From: Brachionus plicatilis
Taxonomy: Eukaryota; Rotifera; Eurotatoria; Ploima; Brachionidae
Direction: 5' to 3'
DNA length: 64,000 bases
Assembly (NCBI GenBank): GCA_010279815.1
Contig: QEOQ01000141.1
Span: 558,001-622,000, forward strand
Position 1 is the stretch's first letter. Each line of letters starts with the position of its first letter. A program made the translations under genes and the position numbers. The notes under the pieces are model-generated. The model was not told where the DNA came from and made no database searches. It was given only the letters and a program-made list of their open reading frames with translations. Shown here in pieces: positions 12,598-24,187 of this stretch.

Positions 12598-13576
12598 ATG
12601 AATTCTTTAATAGGCAAAATTAACAAAGATCCCCATTTTGGCAAGGACCAGGAAGTATGCCTAAAAAATTCTACAAAAAGAAAAATTTTGTAATGTCTAT
12701 TTATTTTAGTATAGGAATTTTTATGATGGAAACCGATGTGACTCGGCTCTGTCGGGCGAATCGTGCAACTCGGCCGACTCTCCGTCGGGGGACAAAGTAA
12801 TAGTGGACTTGGATGCTATTATCGAAAAGTGGGCCATGAATATGTGGGAAAAGACCAAGACAAAACAAACTGCCAAATGCGATTTTGAAGACTTGGACAT
12901 TTTGGTAAACTGGAAAAAAGTTGACATGGTGCAAGATGACGCCAAATTTGAGCAAACAAATCCAATAAGAAAGACACCTCAGCAACATACTTTGTTCAAG
13001 ACATACTTTACCAACAGAACAAATCAGGATCAAGAATATTCTTTCAAAACTGAGAGAACAACCCGGCAAAGCTGCGGATTTAATTTTACAAAAGGTTTTT
13101 CGCGAGAAAAAGAAGGAGAAATAAAATTTAAATTTCCCAATGAAATAGTCGAAATTGGTGGAGGAATTCGAAGTGAACATTCGGTCGAGTGTGGTAAAGA
13201 CCAGACTAAAGAAGAGGAAATTACTTGGGGAGTCGACAGCATTATCAAGGTGAAGCCAAAGAGTAGAACTTGTGCTTCTTTGGTAATAAATGAACTTGAG
13301 CTGACCAGAAATTTTTCCGTAGAGACACGACTTAAAGGAAGACTTACTGTCACTTTGAATAATCGAAAAGATAATCAATTTGTAAAATTATTTTCGCATG
13401 ATATTGTAGAAATTATTCGTCAGGCTATGGATAAATATTGGTTGCCACCAAATTCGTGCATTTTCGAAATAATCGAGGTCAATGGAACTAAATATGCTCG
13501 CACAAATGTAAAAGGAATTTGTAAGTTTAGACTTGGTGTTGAACAATATGTTGAGCTTAATGAAGAAAACATTTAA
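12598..13576 (+). CDS. Aerolysin/ETX-MTX2-like beta-pore-forming domain protein, two exons
   Basis: Proposed exons are 12598-12654 and 12710-13576, giving about 307 residues. The 55-bp intron has GTATGC at its start and TTATTTTAG at its end and is phase 0. The N-terminal part is Ser/Cys rich; there is no signal peptide, so the product would be cytosolic or released unconventionally. From about residue 100 on, the protein is made of long alternating Ser/Thr/charged beta strands: a Thr-Glu-Arg-Thr-Thr strand, a Gly-Phe-Asn-Phe strand, then a Trp-Gly-Val strand leading to a basic Pro-Lys-Ser-Arg turn and a segment with Asn-Glu-Leu-Glu. This order resembles the aerolysin/ETX-MTX2 membrane-insertion and flanking strands. 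The family oligomerises on membranes and forms beta-barrel pores; in animals such proteins serve defence, venom or vesicle roles. The family call comes from strand pattern, not from a search. A poly(A) signal AATAAA lies about 120 bp downstream. An additional 5' non-coding exon is possible. Confidence 0.55.
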
Positions 13577-14236
13577 ATTAGTTTTATGTCTTTAGGATTA
13601 ACATTTTATATTGTCATAATTTTTACTTAGTATTAAAAAACGTAAGTTTGATTTTTTTTGTTGCTAAATTATACCAGTTGATAATTGATTTAATTAATAA
13701 AACACAAAATTTGTAAGAATTTGATCTATTTTTTTAATTTTAAAATTTCCCTAAATTGAGATTCATTTGCAATTAAATTTTTCATTTTTTTATTTAAGAA
13801 AAGAAATGAGCAAATTTTTTTAGAAAAAATAAAATTTCCGAATTAACTCAGTAGTGATAATTTTTATGATTAATACTTTTAAAAAAAATGAATTTATTCT
13901 TATACAATTTTCAAGAATTGAATTTTCTTAATCTTTTTAAAAAAATTTTAGGTTTAATAAAAATATTGGCTGAATATTATTAATTGTTAATTTAATGAAA
14001 AATTAGTAATTAAATAGTAATTATAAAATAATTTTTTGGCTTGGAATTTTTTTATCATCAAAAATCATCATTTTTCTTGAATTTCTCTTTGCGATCTAAA
14101 ATTACTCTGGTGATATTAAAATAGTTTTTTTGTCTAAAAATGTTTAAAATTTATATGCTCTTTTTATAAAAATTCACTTTGTAAACGAATTTTTTTAAAA
14201 AAGAATAAAATTAAGTTTAATAGAAAAGCAAATTTT

Positions 14237-14446
14237 TTATTTGATTCCAAGCTCCAGATTTAGGCTTGTGTCCTCTTTGAGGAAAATATATTTTCTCAAC
14301 CGTTTATACAAATTAATAAAGCCATAATCATGATCCTCCTGGTTTCTTAACATATTGAAATTTTGATTTTCATCAATACAATGGAGATTCATTCGAGCTG
14401 GAAGTTTCAAATTTTTGGGTGCTGTGATTTTTTTTAGCGAATCCAT
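14237..14446 (-). CDS. Small uncharacterised protein, 69 residues
   Basis: Frame from ATG at 14446 to TAA at 14237 on the minus strand. Amino-acid composition is balanced, unlike random A/T-rich frames here: it contains Pro, Arg, Cys, His, Asp-His-Asp and Leu-Tyr-Lys-Arg-Leu-Arg-Lys. No signal peptide or membrane segment. An AATAAA overlaps the stop region on the minus strand. It lies between the aerolysin-like gene and the CS-domain gene and is transcribed toward the former. I recognise no family. It could be a single exon of a longer gene. Confidence 0.35.
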   Translation of the reverse strand: MDSLKKITAPKNLKLPARMNLHCIDENQNFNMLRNQEDHDYGFINLYKRLRKYIFLKEDTSLNLELGIK

Positions 14447-15588
14447 TTTTTTTATAGATATTTTGTAAAGTGCAAGTAATTTTGTTTCAAAAAAGTATTT
14501 TTAAAAAAGTGAGATTTATTGATGATAAAAAAAGTAAAATTAGTGCTAAATAAAATTTATAGCCATTTTTTTTAAACAAAATTTTATTCGCTTTAAAATG
14601 GTTGTCAATATTTTCATTTATTATGAAAAAGGTGAATTAAATCAGACATTTTAATTAAAAATCATTTTTTTTCAAAAAGTTTTATCAAACTTTGTTCAAT
14701 TTTTCAATCGACATTTAAAAGATTTTCTACACCTGCACTATTATAATTAAAAAGGTAAAATTAAAAATAAATTATTGGTGTCTCATATAATATTGTAGCA
14801 AAATGCATCCAAATGATAAATGATCTTTATTAAACATAAAAAATATAAATTCATTAACCGTTTTCTTCAGTTTTGTCAACTATATTAACTAAAAATTTAA
14901 CTTTCCAAAATTTGAATAATTTTGATTTAGGAAAAAACAAAATAAAATATTGTATTTTTTGATTACGTAAAACTCTTCAATCAAAATCGAAATTGACTTT
15001 TAAAATTATTTTCATAAAATCCAAGTGGTCAATTGACCCTATTTAACGCAATTTGGCTATCAATAAATAATTAGCATTTATAACAAAATATATAAAAATA
15101 TAACTGTATTTGTACTTGTATTGAAAATTTTGAATTAGAATAAATTCACTACTTTCGAAGACCGTCTATTAATTTTCTGCAAATCATAATCAAAAATAAA
15201 ATTAAAGGTAAACAATTCAATATCTTGAATTCACAACTTCAAAACCTAATTTTGCAAAGCTTGTTCTCTGCACTCTTTAATACTTAAAGAAGTAAAATAT
15301 TTATAGAATAATTAATAAAAAAAAGCATAAATTTTTGAAATTAAGTTCTTATTTATTTTCATTTTAAAGTTAGAAATTCATAATTTATCTTCTTGAATTT
15401 GCCGTAAAAAAAACACTTTCGAACAATTTAGTGTTATAAATAAAGCGCCTTTTGCCTTTGTTTTTGACGAAATTTTTGGAACTATTAATCACTGTTTGGA
15501 ATTTCTTGTGATAATAATATTTAATTTTTAACAAATTTTTTTCTAAAACAAAATTATAACTGGTAAAAAAAATTAGTCATCATTAAAA

Positions 15589-16064
15589 ATGACTTCGGAA
15601 TCGATGCCATGTTGTAAGTATGGTCTAAATAACACAATTTTTGTATTTTTAATATTGTCCTCCTAGATTCCTTTGAAGAAGAAAACGACACGGTCTTATT
15701 CGTATTGGTAATAGATGAACTTGATGTACAAAGAAAAATTGGGAAATTGTTTAAAAAAGTACCAGTGAATATTACCATTCGTGACAAAGAAATTAGTCAA
15801 CAATCATTCAACTTGGCTATCAAAATAAATGATTCCCGGAAGGTATACCGTTTTCAAATCAAAAGGCTACCGACTAAAATAAATGTAGAAAAAAGTAAAA
15901 TAGAAGTAATTTAATCATAAATGAAAATAAAATATTTAGACTTATTTTAATATTTAAAGTTCGATAAAGGCAAAATAATTGTCACACTTGTCAAAACGGA
16001 AGATGAAACATGGAAACAATTTTCAGATTCAGATTTTGAAACTTACCATTTGGTTAAAAAATAA
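15589..16064 (+). CDS. CacyBP/SIP-like single CS-domain protein, three exons
   Basis: Exons 15589-15613, 15667-15905 and 15960-16064 give a 122-residue protein. Introns of 53 and 54 bp start GTAAGTA and GTAATTT and end CTAG and AAAG; reading frame is continuous across both. The segment SFNLAIKINDSRKVYRFQI, followed by LPTKINVEKSK, a new strand GKIIVTLVK and then TWKQF, matches the CS domain of calcyclin-binding protein (SFDLLVKN, YSM, KPISVE, VLILCRKK, RWDYL). In animals CacyBP bridges Siah1 and Skp1 ubiquitin-ligase parts and binds S100 proteins through a C-terminal SGS region. Here both the N-terminal helical domain and the SGS tail are absent, so the product is a bare CS domain, probably a co-chaperone-type adaptor. 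AATAAA follows at about 16130. The assignment is by eye; p23 or SGT1 relatives are alternatives. Confidence 0.65.
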
Positions 16065-16650
16065 ATTTTCCTGGCAACCGTTAACCGAATAACTGCATTT
16101 TTATTTACTTTTTTAATGATCAAAACTACAATAAAAATAGAATGTTTTAGTAAAACTGTTTTAAATTTAGATGATTTATTAATGAAATTTTAATCATAAT
16201 TTCCATGTTTGAGAATTAAAAAAAAAGTAAAGCTCAATTTTGATCTTTTCAGTTATATTGATTTGATTATATAAATTTTCTTCTGAAATTTTATACCTAG
16301 GAAGAATCCTCTAAAAATTGTGATTTTGGTGGAGACTTCACCTTAAGTTTTTTTAATTAAATATCCATAATTATTAAAAATAATATTTTGGAGCTTAGTT
16401 ACTTCATTGTGGCGCACAAGATAACTACTTATAGTTCAAATATAACCAAGATAATGAACATAAACTTAGATAAGAAATTTGTACTTCTTTTTTCTATTCA
16501 AACAATATTATTTGTGTATTAATTATTTTTTAATTATTAACGAAATTTTAATAAATACTTATATTTTTCTAATAATTTTGAAAAATTTTAATGTTTCCGC
16601 TGTTTTGGTTGTGTTGTGGATTTGTTTGTAATAAAAATAATTAAACAAAA

Positions 16651-16848
16651 TTAATTAATAATATCTTTTTGCGTAATTTTACTAAATTTTGCTTGGCTAA
16701 AATTTGCTAATGAACGTTGGCGATGTTTAAGTCTGACAAAAAAAGTCTGAAAACCTTCCACACTGGAAATATTAGGTGGATTCTCGGGAAACACTGGCTT
16801 GAAACAATTTCCAACACTGAACTTTGACAAAAACAAATTCAGAGCCAT
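16651..16848 (-). CDS. Unrecognised open frame, 65 residues
   Basis: ATG at 16848, stop at 16651 on the minus strand. Composition is fairly balanced (Pro-Glu-Asn-Pro-Pro, Arg-Leu-Lys-His-Arg-Gln-Arg) compared with surrounding random frames. It abuts a LINE tail lying on the other strand (16850-17060), so it may be part of a mobile-element relic rather than a host gene. No domain is recognised. Confidence 0.2.
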   Translation of the reverse strand: MALNLFLSKFSVGNCFKPVFPENPPNISSVEGFQTFFVRLKHRQRSLANFSQAKFSKITQKDIIN

Positions 16849-16849
16849 T

Positions 16850-17060
16850 AAATCAATGCATTATGAATGAGAGACTGCGATGGTATGAGAATGTACTTAG
16901 AATGAAAGAAGCACGGATACCAGAAAGAGCCATTTAATGGTCTCCTCAATGGCAACGTGAGATAGGAAAACCGGCAGTCTCGCAAAAATGGTAATGTTTT
17001 GGGGAGAGGCAAGGATAAAGACGAAATATCGACTTGAGTTGAATTCAATTTTTTTTGCAT
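16850..17060 (+). pseudogene. 3' end of a LINE-type reverse transcriptase ORF, decayed
   Basis: The plus strand reads MNERLRWYENVLRM, then ARIPERAI, a stop, and WSPQWQREIGKP. This matches the familiar C-terminal block of many LINE polymerases: RxRWxGHVxRM, then RIPKxAL, then W-x-P-x-G-x-R-x-x-GRP. There are internal stops and no catalytic domain, so only the tail survives. Confidence 0.6.
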
Positions 17061-17064
17061 TTAA

Positions 17065-18780
17065 ATAGTATAATTTTTAAAATATTTATTATAAATTTAA
17101 AATGAATTCAAATAAATGAACTCTAAATCTGTCTTTTGAGGCATTGGCATTAGTCTATTAATTTAACTCGAAGCTTTTTCAGAAAAAACTTTTAAAAAAT
17201 TTTTTGGAATCTTTTCTCTCTTCGGATAAGAATTTGTATTATTATTACTCGCTTGAAAATTTGAAGAATCCATTGCTAAAAAATGGCTCAAGAAATTTAA
17301 GCTGTGTTTTTAAATAAAAGTGGTAATCTAATTGAATCAATGTCAAAAAAAATCAAAGTAGAAAAAAAATTTGGAAAATTTTACTAAAGATTATGCTTTC
17401 TACATTTAAGTTTTCAATATTCAATAATATCAACATAATTTTTAAAGATTTATTTAATTTGTATAAATTTCAAAATTTTTGTTTTCTAACTAATTGAAAA
17501 ATCTTAAAGTTAGTTATCTTAAGAAAGAATAGCAGGATTAAAATTACTCTGAATCAAGAACTATATTTAATGGCGCATTTAAACTCAAATAATTTAGAAA
17601 ATCAATAAAATCAATTCGCAATAATTTTTAATAAACAAAATTTTGGTTCGGATTAGGTTTAGATCAATCAGCCACGGCATCAATATGCACTTTTTTGGGA
17701 TGCTTCAAAATATGATGCCATCAAATTTTCATTTAAAAAATTTAGGAGAAGACATTAAACAAAAGCGAAATGAAGCATGAAGTTGTAGAGATTGAAAAAA
17801 TAGCAATTGTGATGAGAGTTACGATAAATATTTCCAATAAAATTTAGTTCCGTAAAAAGTAAGACCCATGAAATTAGAGCCTGGCTAAAAGGTAAAATTG
17901 CAGAAAAATTTTTACTTGATTTTAAAATTCAGATAATCACGGTTACAAAAAGCGAATCTCAGAAAGGAAAAAATGCTTTTGTTCGGTAGTTTTTAGAATT
18001 TTTTTTATCATTTAACATAAAATTTTAAATGTATTTTTACTAAAAAAAATATAGTTGTGAATAAGATCAATTTTAATTTTTTATTAGGATAAATTCTAGA
18101 CTTTTTATGATGCTACAGATTCAAAATCAAAGCTTTACTTTTTCAAATTCTTAAATCAGAAAATCTGAAAGCTTTTAGCTTTCATTTGTTTACCAGTATA
18201 AAATTTAATTTTTCAATGAAAAATTTGAATTAAATATTATGCTAAAATTTTTAACTGTATGGGTTTTAAAGTCTTACATAATAAGATTTTCTGATAATTA
18301 AAGTAATTTTTTTTCAAAATACGGCAATCAACGCATAAATTATGTTGCTTTGATATTGATTGAGTCATCAGGATATCTTATTTTTAAACTGCATAAATTA
18401 CGTTTAGTATTTAAAAAACATAAATAAAATAAAAACCGAATGCTTATTTGTTAAAAAAAATTTAATTTTATAAATTTTATAAAGTTAAAAGAACGATTGA
18501 CAACCGAGAATAGGTCAGATAAAATATTAAAATTTAACTTATTTTAGGCTTAATTTTTAAGTAATAAAAATAATAAATTAAGCTTTATTGTAACCGGGTA
18601 ACAAGTTTGATAAAAAATTTTATTTTAAATCTAGAAAATTTAGATGAAATCTAAAATTCATAATATTAAAATAAAATTGCTTGAACTGTTTACAATATTT
18701 TTTTAATTAAATTTTTTATTTATATTTTTCAAATTTAGATTGCTAATATTGTTGGTTTGGCTTTTAAAATATGTAAAGTT
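17065..18780. other. AT-rich intergenic region
   Basis: No convincing exon, RNA gene or transposon end. The last few hundred bases before 18788 are presumably the 5' flank of the PGAP4-like gene, but no promoter motif can be picked out in such A/T-rich sequence. Confidence 0.5.
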
Positions 18781-18787
18781 TATCTAA

Positions 18788-20146
18788 ATGAATCTAGTTG
18801 TTAATTTTATACAAAAAATTTTAAAATCTGAAATTTTGTTTTTAATATTTTTTCTCATAAAACTATGGTTCGTAATTGGAATTATAAACCGGCAAAATCC
18901 ATATTCAAAACTATACTATATTTTTGACACTGATAAAGAATTTTTAGATGACATTGATCGGTATTACAATCAAAGTTTAATCGCTTTGGAAAAAATCAAA
19001 AAATGGAAATCTGAAAATTACCAAATTGCAAAACTCAGAAATTCAGATCAACCATTTTTTGATAATTATGAACTAATAAGAGAAAATAGATTAAAAGAAG
19101 GCAAATTATGTGTTGGTATTATGTCCAAACAACGCCCGGTAACCAGTCATAACTATCCATTAAAAACAATAGTTTCGTTATTAACCAGAGTAACTTTAAA
19201 ATACCAAGATCGGATCCTTTTAACTGTTTACAATGTGGATAGGATTCCATTGACAAATCGGACTGATCTCGTTCCTTTGATTGGAATTGTAAACATAGTT
19301 GATTTCAAACAGAATGTGAGCAAATTGGTTGATAATTTTGATGGATTTAAAAAAATAAAAGAAGCAGCTGATTATGTCACTGTTCTTAGGCACTATTATA
19401 ATCAGGATATTTGTGATTTAATTTTAATGATCGAAGATGATTCTATTCCATGCAAAAATTGGTATAATAAAATAATTGAAGCGGTTGGTTATGTAAAAAA
19501 AACAAATTGGTTCTGCCTTAAATTGTTCACTAGTTTTAGAGAATTCGACTGGGCCGTTTACCCATACTCAGTCCTTATTGCCATTGTCAAACTGATAATC
19601 ATAAATTTTATTTTAAATTTTATTTTTATGTTTGTTTATGAGTTTAAAAAAAATGTAATAAAAAAATTATTTATATCAATTAAATTAAATAATCAATACA
19701 GGCCAAAAATGATAAAGATTGTTCTTTTTGTGAATGCGATTTTGATAGTGATTAGATTTAATGAATTGAGCATAAGACCTATTGGATATGGCGTTAAAGA
19801 ATATTCAATTGGTTTTAATGCCATTGCAAATCTTTATCCAAAAAGCAAACTGAACGAATTGGCTGAATTTATCGAAGATGATGTCATAAATTATATAACT
19901 CATAAAGCTTCTGAATTTGAGCCGAAGGATATAGCGCTGGAACTGTTTAGGAAAATGCATAAATACAAAGAGTTTACTGTAGAGCCCTCAATTTTCCAGC
20001 ATACTGGAATACAATCGTCACTGGGAGGACCGATCAGCTATAAAAATGTAAAAAATGATCAATACCGTCCATTTCAATCGTATTCATATATAAAAGAGTA
20101 TAAACAAGACATTTTATTTGATCCCAATTTTTGGTCAGCTGAATAA
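18788..20146 (+). CDS. PGAP4-like GPI-glycan N-acetylgalactosamine transferase, intronless
   Basis: 452 residues from ATG 18788. PGAP4 (TMEM246) is a Golgi enzyme that adds a beta-1,4-GalNAc side chain to GPI anchors; it is unusual in having a tandem transmembrane pair inserted within its glycosyltransferase domain. The same plan is visible: an N-terminal membrane anchor (residues about 14-33), a Rossmann-like start (KLCVGIMSKQRP, about 106), a LILMIEDDSIP strand with the metal-binding EDD (216-218), two hydrophobic stretches at about 261-284 and 307-324 separated by a basic loop, and a C-terminal PSIFQHTGIQSSL (400-412) typical of the family. Length is close to the human protein of about 400 residues. 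The stop overlaps an AATAAA. The open frame has no introns, whereas small neighbours are spliced. Specific substrate is inferred from family. The related MGAT4-type fold is the alternative. Confidence 0.75.
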   Translation: MNLVVNFIQKILKSEILFLIFFLIKLWFVIGIINRQNPYSKLYYIFDTDKEFLDDIDRYYNQSLIALEKIKKWKSENYQIAKLRNSDQPFFDNYELIRENRLKEGKLCVGIMSKQRPVTSHNYPLKTIVSLLTRVTLKYQDRILLTVYNVDRIPLTNRTDLVPLIGIVNIVDFKQNVSKLVDNFDGFKKIKEAADYVTVLRHYYNQDICDLILMIEDDSIPCKNWYNKIIEAVGYVKKTNWFCLKLFTSFREFDWAVYPYSVLIAIVKLIIINFILNFIFMFVYEFKKNVIKKLFISIKLNNQYRPKMIKIVLFVNAILIVIRFNELSIRPIGYGVKEYSIGFNAIANLYPKSKLNELAEFIEDDVINYITHKASEFEPKDIALELFRKMHKYKEFTVEPSIFQHTGIQSSLGGPISYKNVKNDQYRPFQSYSYIKEYKQDILFDPNFWSAE

Positions 20147-20250
20147 AAATATTTTTAAAACAATTTTTTTTAAATTTACATTAATTAAAGAAAAAATTAA
20201 ATGTTATAATTTCATAAAAATCTATTTAGATTTTTCGGATGGGTAAAATT

Positions 20251-20560
20251 CAGAGTTGGTTAAGAGTAAGTCTCAAGTCAAGTTCAGGGCCGGACTTTTT
20301 TTTTTTTTTTCAAAAGTCCGAGCAAAGACTTTAAATTTTTTTTTCAAAAAAAAAACCCAAGTCCAGGTTTAAAATTTTGAATACTAAAGAAGAATTTTGA
20401 AGACATTTATGCTAAAATTGCAAGAAAATTCTGATGCATGGCAAATCTATTACATTAGACAACCCATGAGTAAGCAAATTTTTTGATATGAAGCCTGATC
20501 TAGCAAATTTTAAAAAAAAGTCTGGACTTGGACTTTTTTTGAGACTTTTAAACAACTCTG
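20251..20560. mobile_element. hAT-like MITE, CAGAGTTG family, copy 1
   Basis: Ends are CAGAGTTGGTTAAGAGTAAG on the left and the inverse GACTTTTAAACAACTCTG on the right. Flanking octamers GTAAAATT and ATAAAATT differ at one base, as for an aged 8-bp hAT target duplication. Inside are inverted segments with AAGTCCGA and poly-T/poly-A. No coding potential. Just downstream of the PGAP4-like gene. Confidence 0.75.
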
Positions 20561-20569
20561 ATAAAATTC

Positions 20570-22720
20570 AAATTTGTAAGAAAGATAAGATTGTTTTTAT
20601 TTAGATTTCATTGACCCCTTAAATTATTTAACTAAAATTAAAAATTTCTGATATTATAACTTTTTTATTAGATAGCTAATTTATTATTTTAACATTAAAA
20701 ATAATATTTAAAATAAATAAATAAATTTTAGAGATGTTATTGATATTTAAAAAAAGGTTTGATGTTAGAACTTAAAATTCCGAAATGCTTAAAAAATATT
20801 GTTTTTAATTTATTGTAAATATTTTTGTTTCTTTTATCTACAAAGTCTAAAAAGTGGGGGCAGAAAAATAAATTCATATATTTTATTATGCAAATTTTTC
20901 ACATAATTGTGATTTTACAGATTATCATTGTTTAACCTTTTACTATTCTCTATAAAAACATCAACTTTTGAGTATTCTTTTGAGTTTAATTTTGGTGAAA
21001 TAAGAGTCATCGATTAGAATTTTAGAATTTTTTTTTCATTGCCAAGATTTTATTTTATTCTAAAAAATTTATTTGAATATTTAGGATCAAAAATTTCTTT
21101 TAAAAAAAAATCATAAGTTGTGTGTTGATATATTCATCAAAAATTTCAAAAAAGTAAAAAGATTAACTTATATATTAATTAAAGATTGATTTGAAAATGT
21201 TAAATTTTTATTAAAATACAATATTTTAATTAATTATACAAAAATATTCAAAGTTCTCAGGTATTATATATTTATATATAGATAAACCTTAAGATCTCAA
21301 AATATGTTTTAATAACCTTTTAGCTATTTTTAAAGCAAATTATTTTTTCTTACTAATTTAAAATTGTGTATTTTTGCCTCAGAAATTCATTAAATTTAGG
21401 CTATTAGTTTAGGTTATTTACTAAAATTAAGTTTTTGCTTTTTAACCCTTTAATCAAAAATAGATTCGAATTAATTTTAAAAATAATACCATCAAAATTT
21501 CTCTGATAAAAGAAATTCAAACAAAATAGTATCATTCAATATCAATTTTAAATTAATATTTTCTTATGTTTAAAAAAAATTCTATATATTTCTATTTATT
21601 TTTTAAATAAATTGTCAAGTTTTTTAATGCTTTATTTGTTTAATATATCTTATTATCAATTTTTTTAATGAAAGTAAAGCTTTAATTTTAAATCTAATTA
21701 TTAGACTAAAATTTTAATAATGTATTGAAAAGCTGCTTCAAATTTATTTTTTTAAGTAATTCTTAAAATAACACAAATTATATTTTACCAAGTTTATTTT
21801 GTTTAAAAAATTCATTAAAAACAAAGCATTTTGTTGCTCTTTAAGTATATTTATACTAAATTAAAAAGAAACACGTTTTAGAAAATGCAAACCATTCGTT
21901 TTGATTATAAGTGAAAGATTTTCAGATATTAGATACTTAGATACTCATAATCTTAATGATTTCTTAAAATTAAAAATAAAATTATGATTAAAATTTAGCA
22001 TTTTAATGTCTGGTTAAAAATTTTTTTAATAAGCATTTTGAGCAATAAAGACATAAAAAATAAAAAGGTAATGATTAGAACTTCATTTTAGAATTTCTTA
22101 TTTCTTTTCCTATTTCATCAATTGTTTTTAATTAATACAGAATTATAAATGAATTTACGGTCAGATATAATCAATATTTTATTTAGTTTAAACTTTTTAA
22201 ATTTTAAGTGAATAAATTTTCATTAGTCTATTCATTTAGGAGAAAATCCATTTTGGTTTAGTTTATACAATCTATCTTAAAGTACTTTTAAATTTTTCAA
22301 ATTTTAAGACAAAGGTAATATTCATCATTAATATTTCAAAGGATAGTGTTTTTTAAATTTAATAAAGGAAATACTAATTTAAAAAGAAATCTGGTTAATG
22401 ATGGAAATGCGTAATTGAATGCTAAAACGAAAATCTGAGCATTTTTTTTAAATCCTAATTTTATTCCTCAGATAAGAAAACGTCATGATAAAAGAATCAT
22501 TGTAAATTCTTTTTTATATTAGAAAATAAACAATGAAATAAGAATTCAATTAAATTAGTTTTTTTTGTAAAAAGACTTAAAAAGTTAATATAGTATTCTT
22601 TTAGCAAAATAAAATTTCAAAAATTACAAAAATTATTTTATTAAGGTTAATTTCTAATTGGATTTTGGTCATCTTTCTTTTTGAAATTTTCTGGTATAAA
22701 GTATAATTTTGGTTACTAAT
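20570..22720. other. AT-rich intergenic region
   Basis: About 2.1 kb of A/T-rich DNA without supported genes or repeat boundaries. Long frames here are Phe/Leu/Lys/Asn-only and considered random. Confidence 0.5.
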
Positions 22721-22730
22721 TTTTTTTTCA

Positions 22731-22793
22731 GCTCATGTTACCGTTCTATCAACGGTTATTTTCATAGTGAATTAGATTGTTCACATTTTAAAG
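22731..22793 (+). other. Possible orphan exon with splice-like borders
   Basis: A block preceded by TTTTTTTTCAG and followed by GTACAA contains one open frame with Cys-Tyr-Arg-Ser-Ile-Asn-Gly and Leu-Asp-Cys-Ser-His. It could be an exon of a Cys-containing protein, but no compatible neighbour exon is clear, and splice-like strings arise easily in this base composition. Confidence 0.2.
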
Positions 22794-22929
22794 GTACAAT
22801 TTATTTTTTATTATATTTGGAAAAGCTACTATGGCGATACCAAATTAAAAAAATATATCTAAACATAAAAAACAATTTTTTTTTAGGGTAGAAGAAAATA
22901 TGTTTCTTATTTACTTTGGCAAGAAATGA

Positions 22930-24180
22930 ATCAAAAAATATATAATCAGATTTTTTTGAAAAATTTAATATATTTCTTTTATAATATGTTGAACCACTGA
23001 TATATTTATTTATATTTAGACAAAAATATTAATTACGCTACAATTTTCGCATTTTAGCTAGGATATTAAAAAAATTCAAACAAAATTAGTTGATAAAAAG
23101 TATCAAAAATTTTTAAATAAATTTTAATTGGAACCAATGTCTTTTTTATATAATTTAATCGAAAAGCTAATTAACTCAAAAAAATAGTTGAATTGCATAT
23201 CTAAATGTTGTTTATTTTCCATAAATCAGTTAAATAAAAATATTAAAAATAATGTTAATCACAAAAGTGAAGATTTAGTATTATGATAATTTTAATATAC
23301 ATTAAATTATCTTCCTATTCGGGTGTGTTAGGACTCGTGAGTAAAAGAAACTATAAATAATCGAAAACGTATATGCAATCAAAAATCTTTGGTTCCTGTG
23401 TAAAATCATCAATTAGTGAGCTCGAAGCCATTTTAAATTTTTTATTAAATTTAAATAAATAAATCTTTAAAAAAAAATGCGAGAATAAATAATTCTGTTA
23501 TAAGCAGAAATGTCTCTAAAATAAGCAAGTCTTGTCACAGAAAGAGTGTACTACAAAAACTTTTTTTTATAGTGTACAGTTTAGAGCGTACTATTAATTT
23601 ATTCAAAAAAATCTCCCGGGTGATGAAAATCGTGAAAAATTAAAAAAAAAAAGAATAAAAATAGTAAAGGACAAATAAAGTAGGACAAAATAATTTTTTG
23701 GATTAAATAATTAATTTAAAGTTAGTCACATGATGATACGTTATTTTTGTAATTTTTGAAAAATATTTTTTTTGAATTTCAAAAATAGAATAAAATTTAA
23801 AAATATAATACAAAAAATTTTATATAATAAATCTTTGCAAACTACTCCTTGAAGTTCTGGTTTAAAATTAATGGGGTAAGATTAAGCTAAAAAATATAAT
23901 TTTAATTAATTATATTTATTATTTATTAATATCCCAGTTAATATCCAAAATTATTTATTATATTAATAGGCTTGTAAAAATATTTAGGTAATTTTTGTAA
24001 AAAATTCTTTAAAAAATAGAAAATAAAAAATAATACAATTCTTGGCATGGATCAAAACTTGAAAAAAAGACATGATCATGAGCGTATAATTTAATTTTTT
24101 GATCTCATTAGATCATATGAAAAATAAAAATAATCATATTGGGAATAAAAGTGGATATCATATTTGATTATTAAAAGTTT
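22930..24180. other. AT-rich intergenic region
   Basis: Nothing recognisable apart from A/T runs. No supported exon or element end. Confidence 0.5.
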
Positions 24181-24187
24181 TTAATCT

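Noticed and set aside
12701..13378. Long minus-strand frames opposite the aerolysin-like gene
   Set aside because: They are shadows of the plus-strand exon: the plus strand has splice signals, a start exon and beta-strand pattern, while the minus frames have no domain.
15667..15905. Similarity of exon 2 of the CS gene to the upstream aerolysin-like gene (both have a Leu-Val-Ile-x-Glu-Leu string)
   Set aside because: First suspected to be a tandem duplicate. The rest of the exon fits a CS domain much better, so the shared string is chance.
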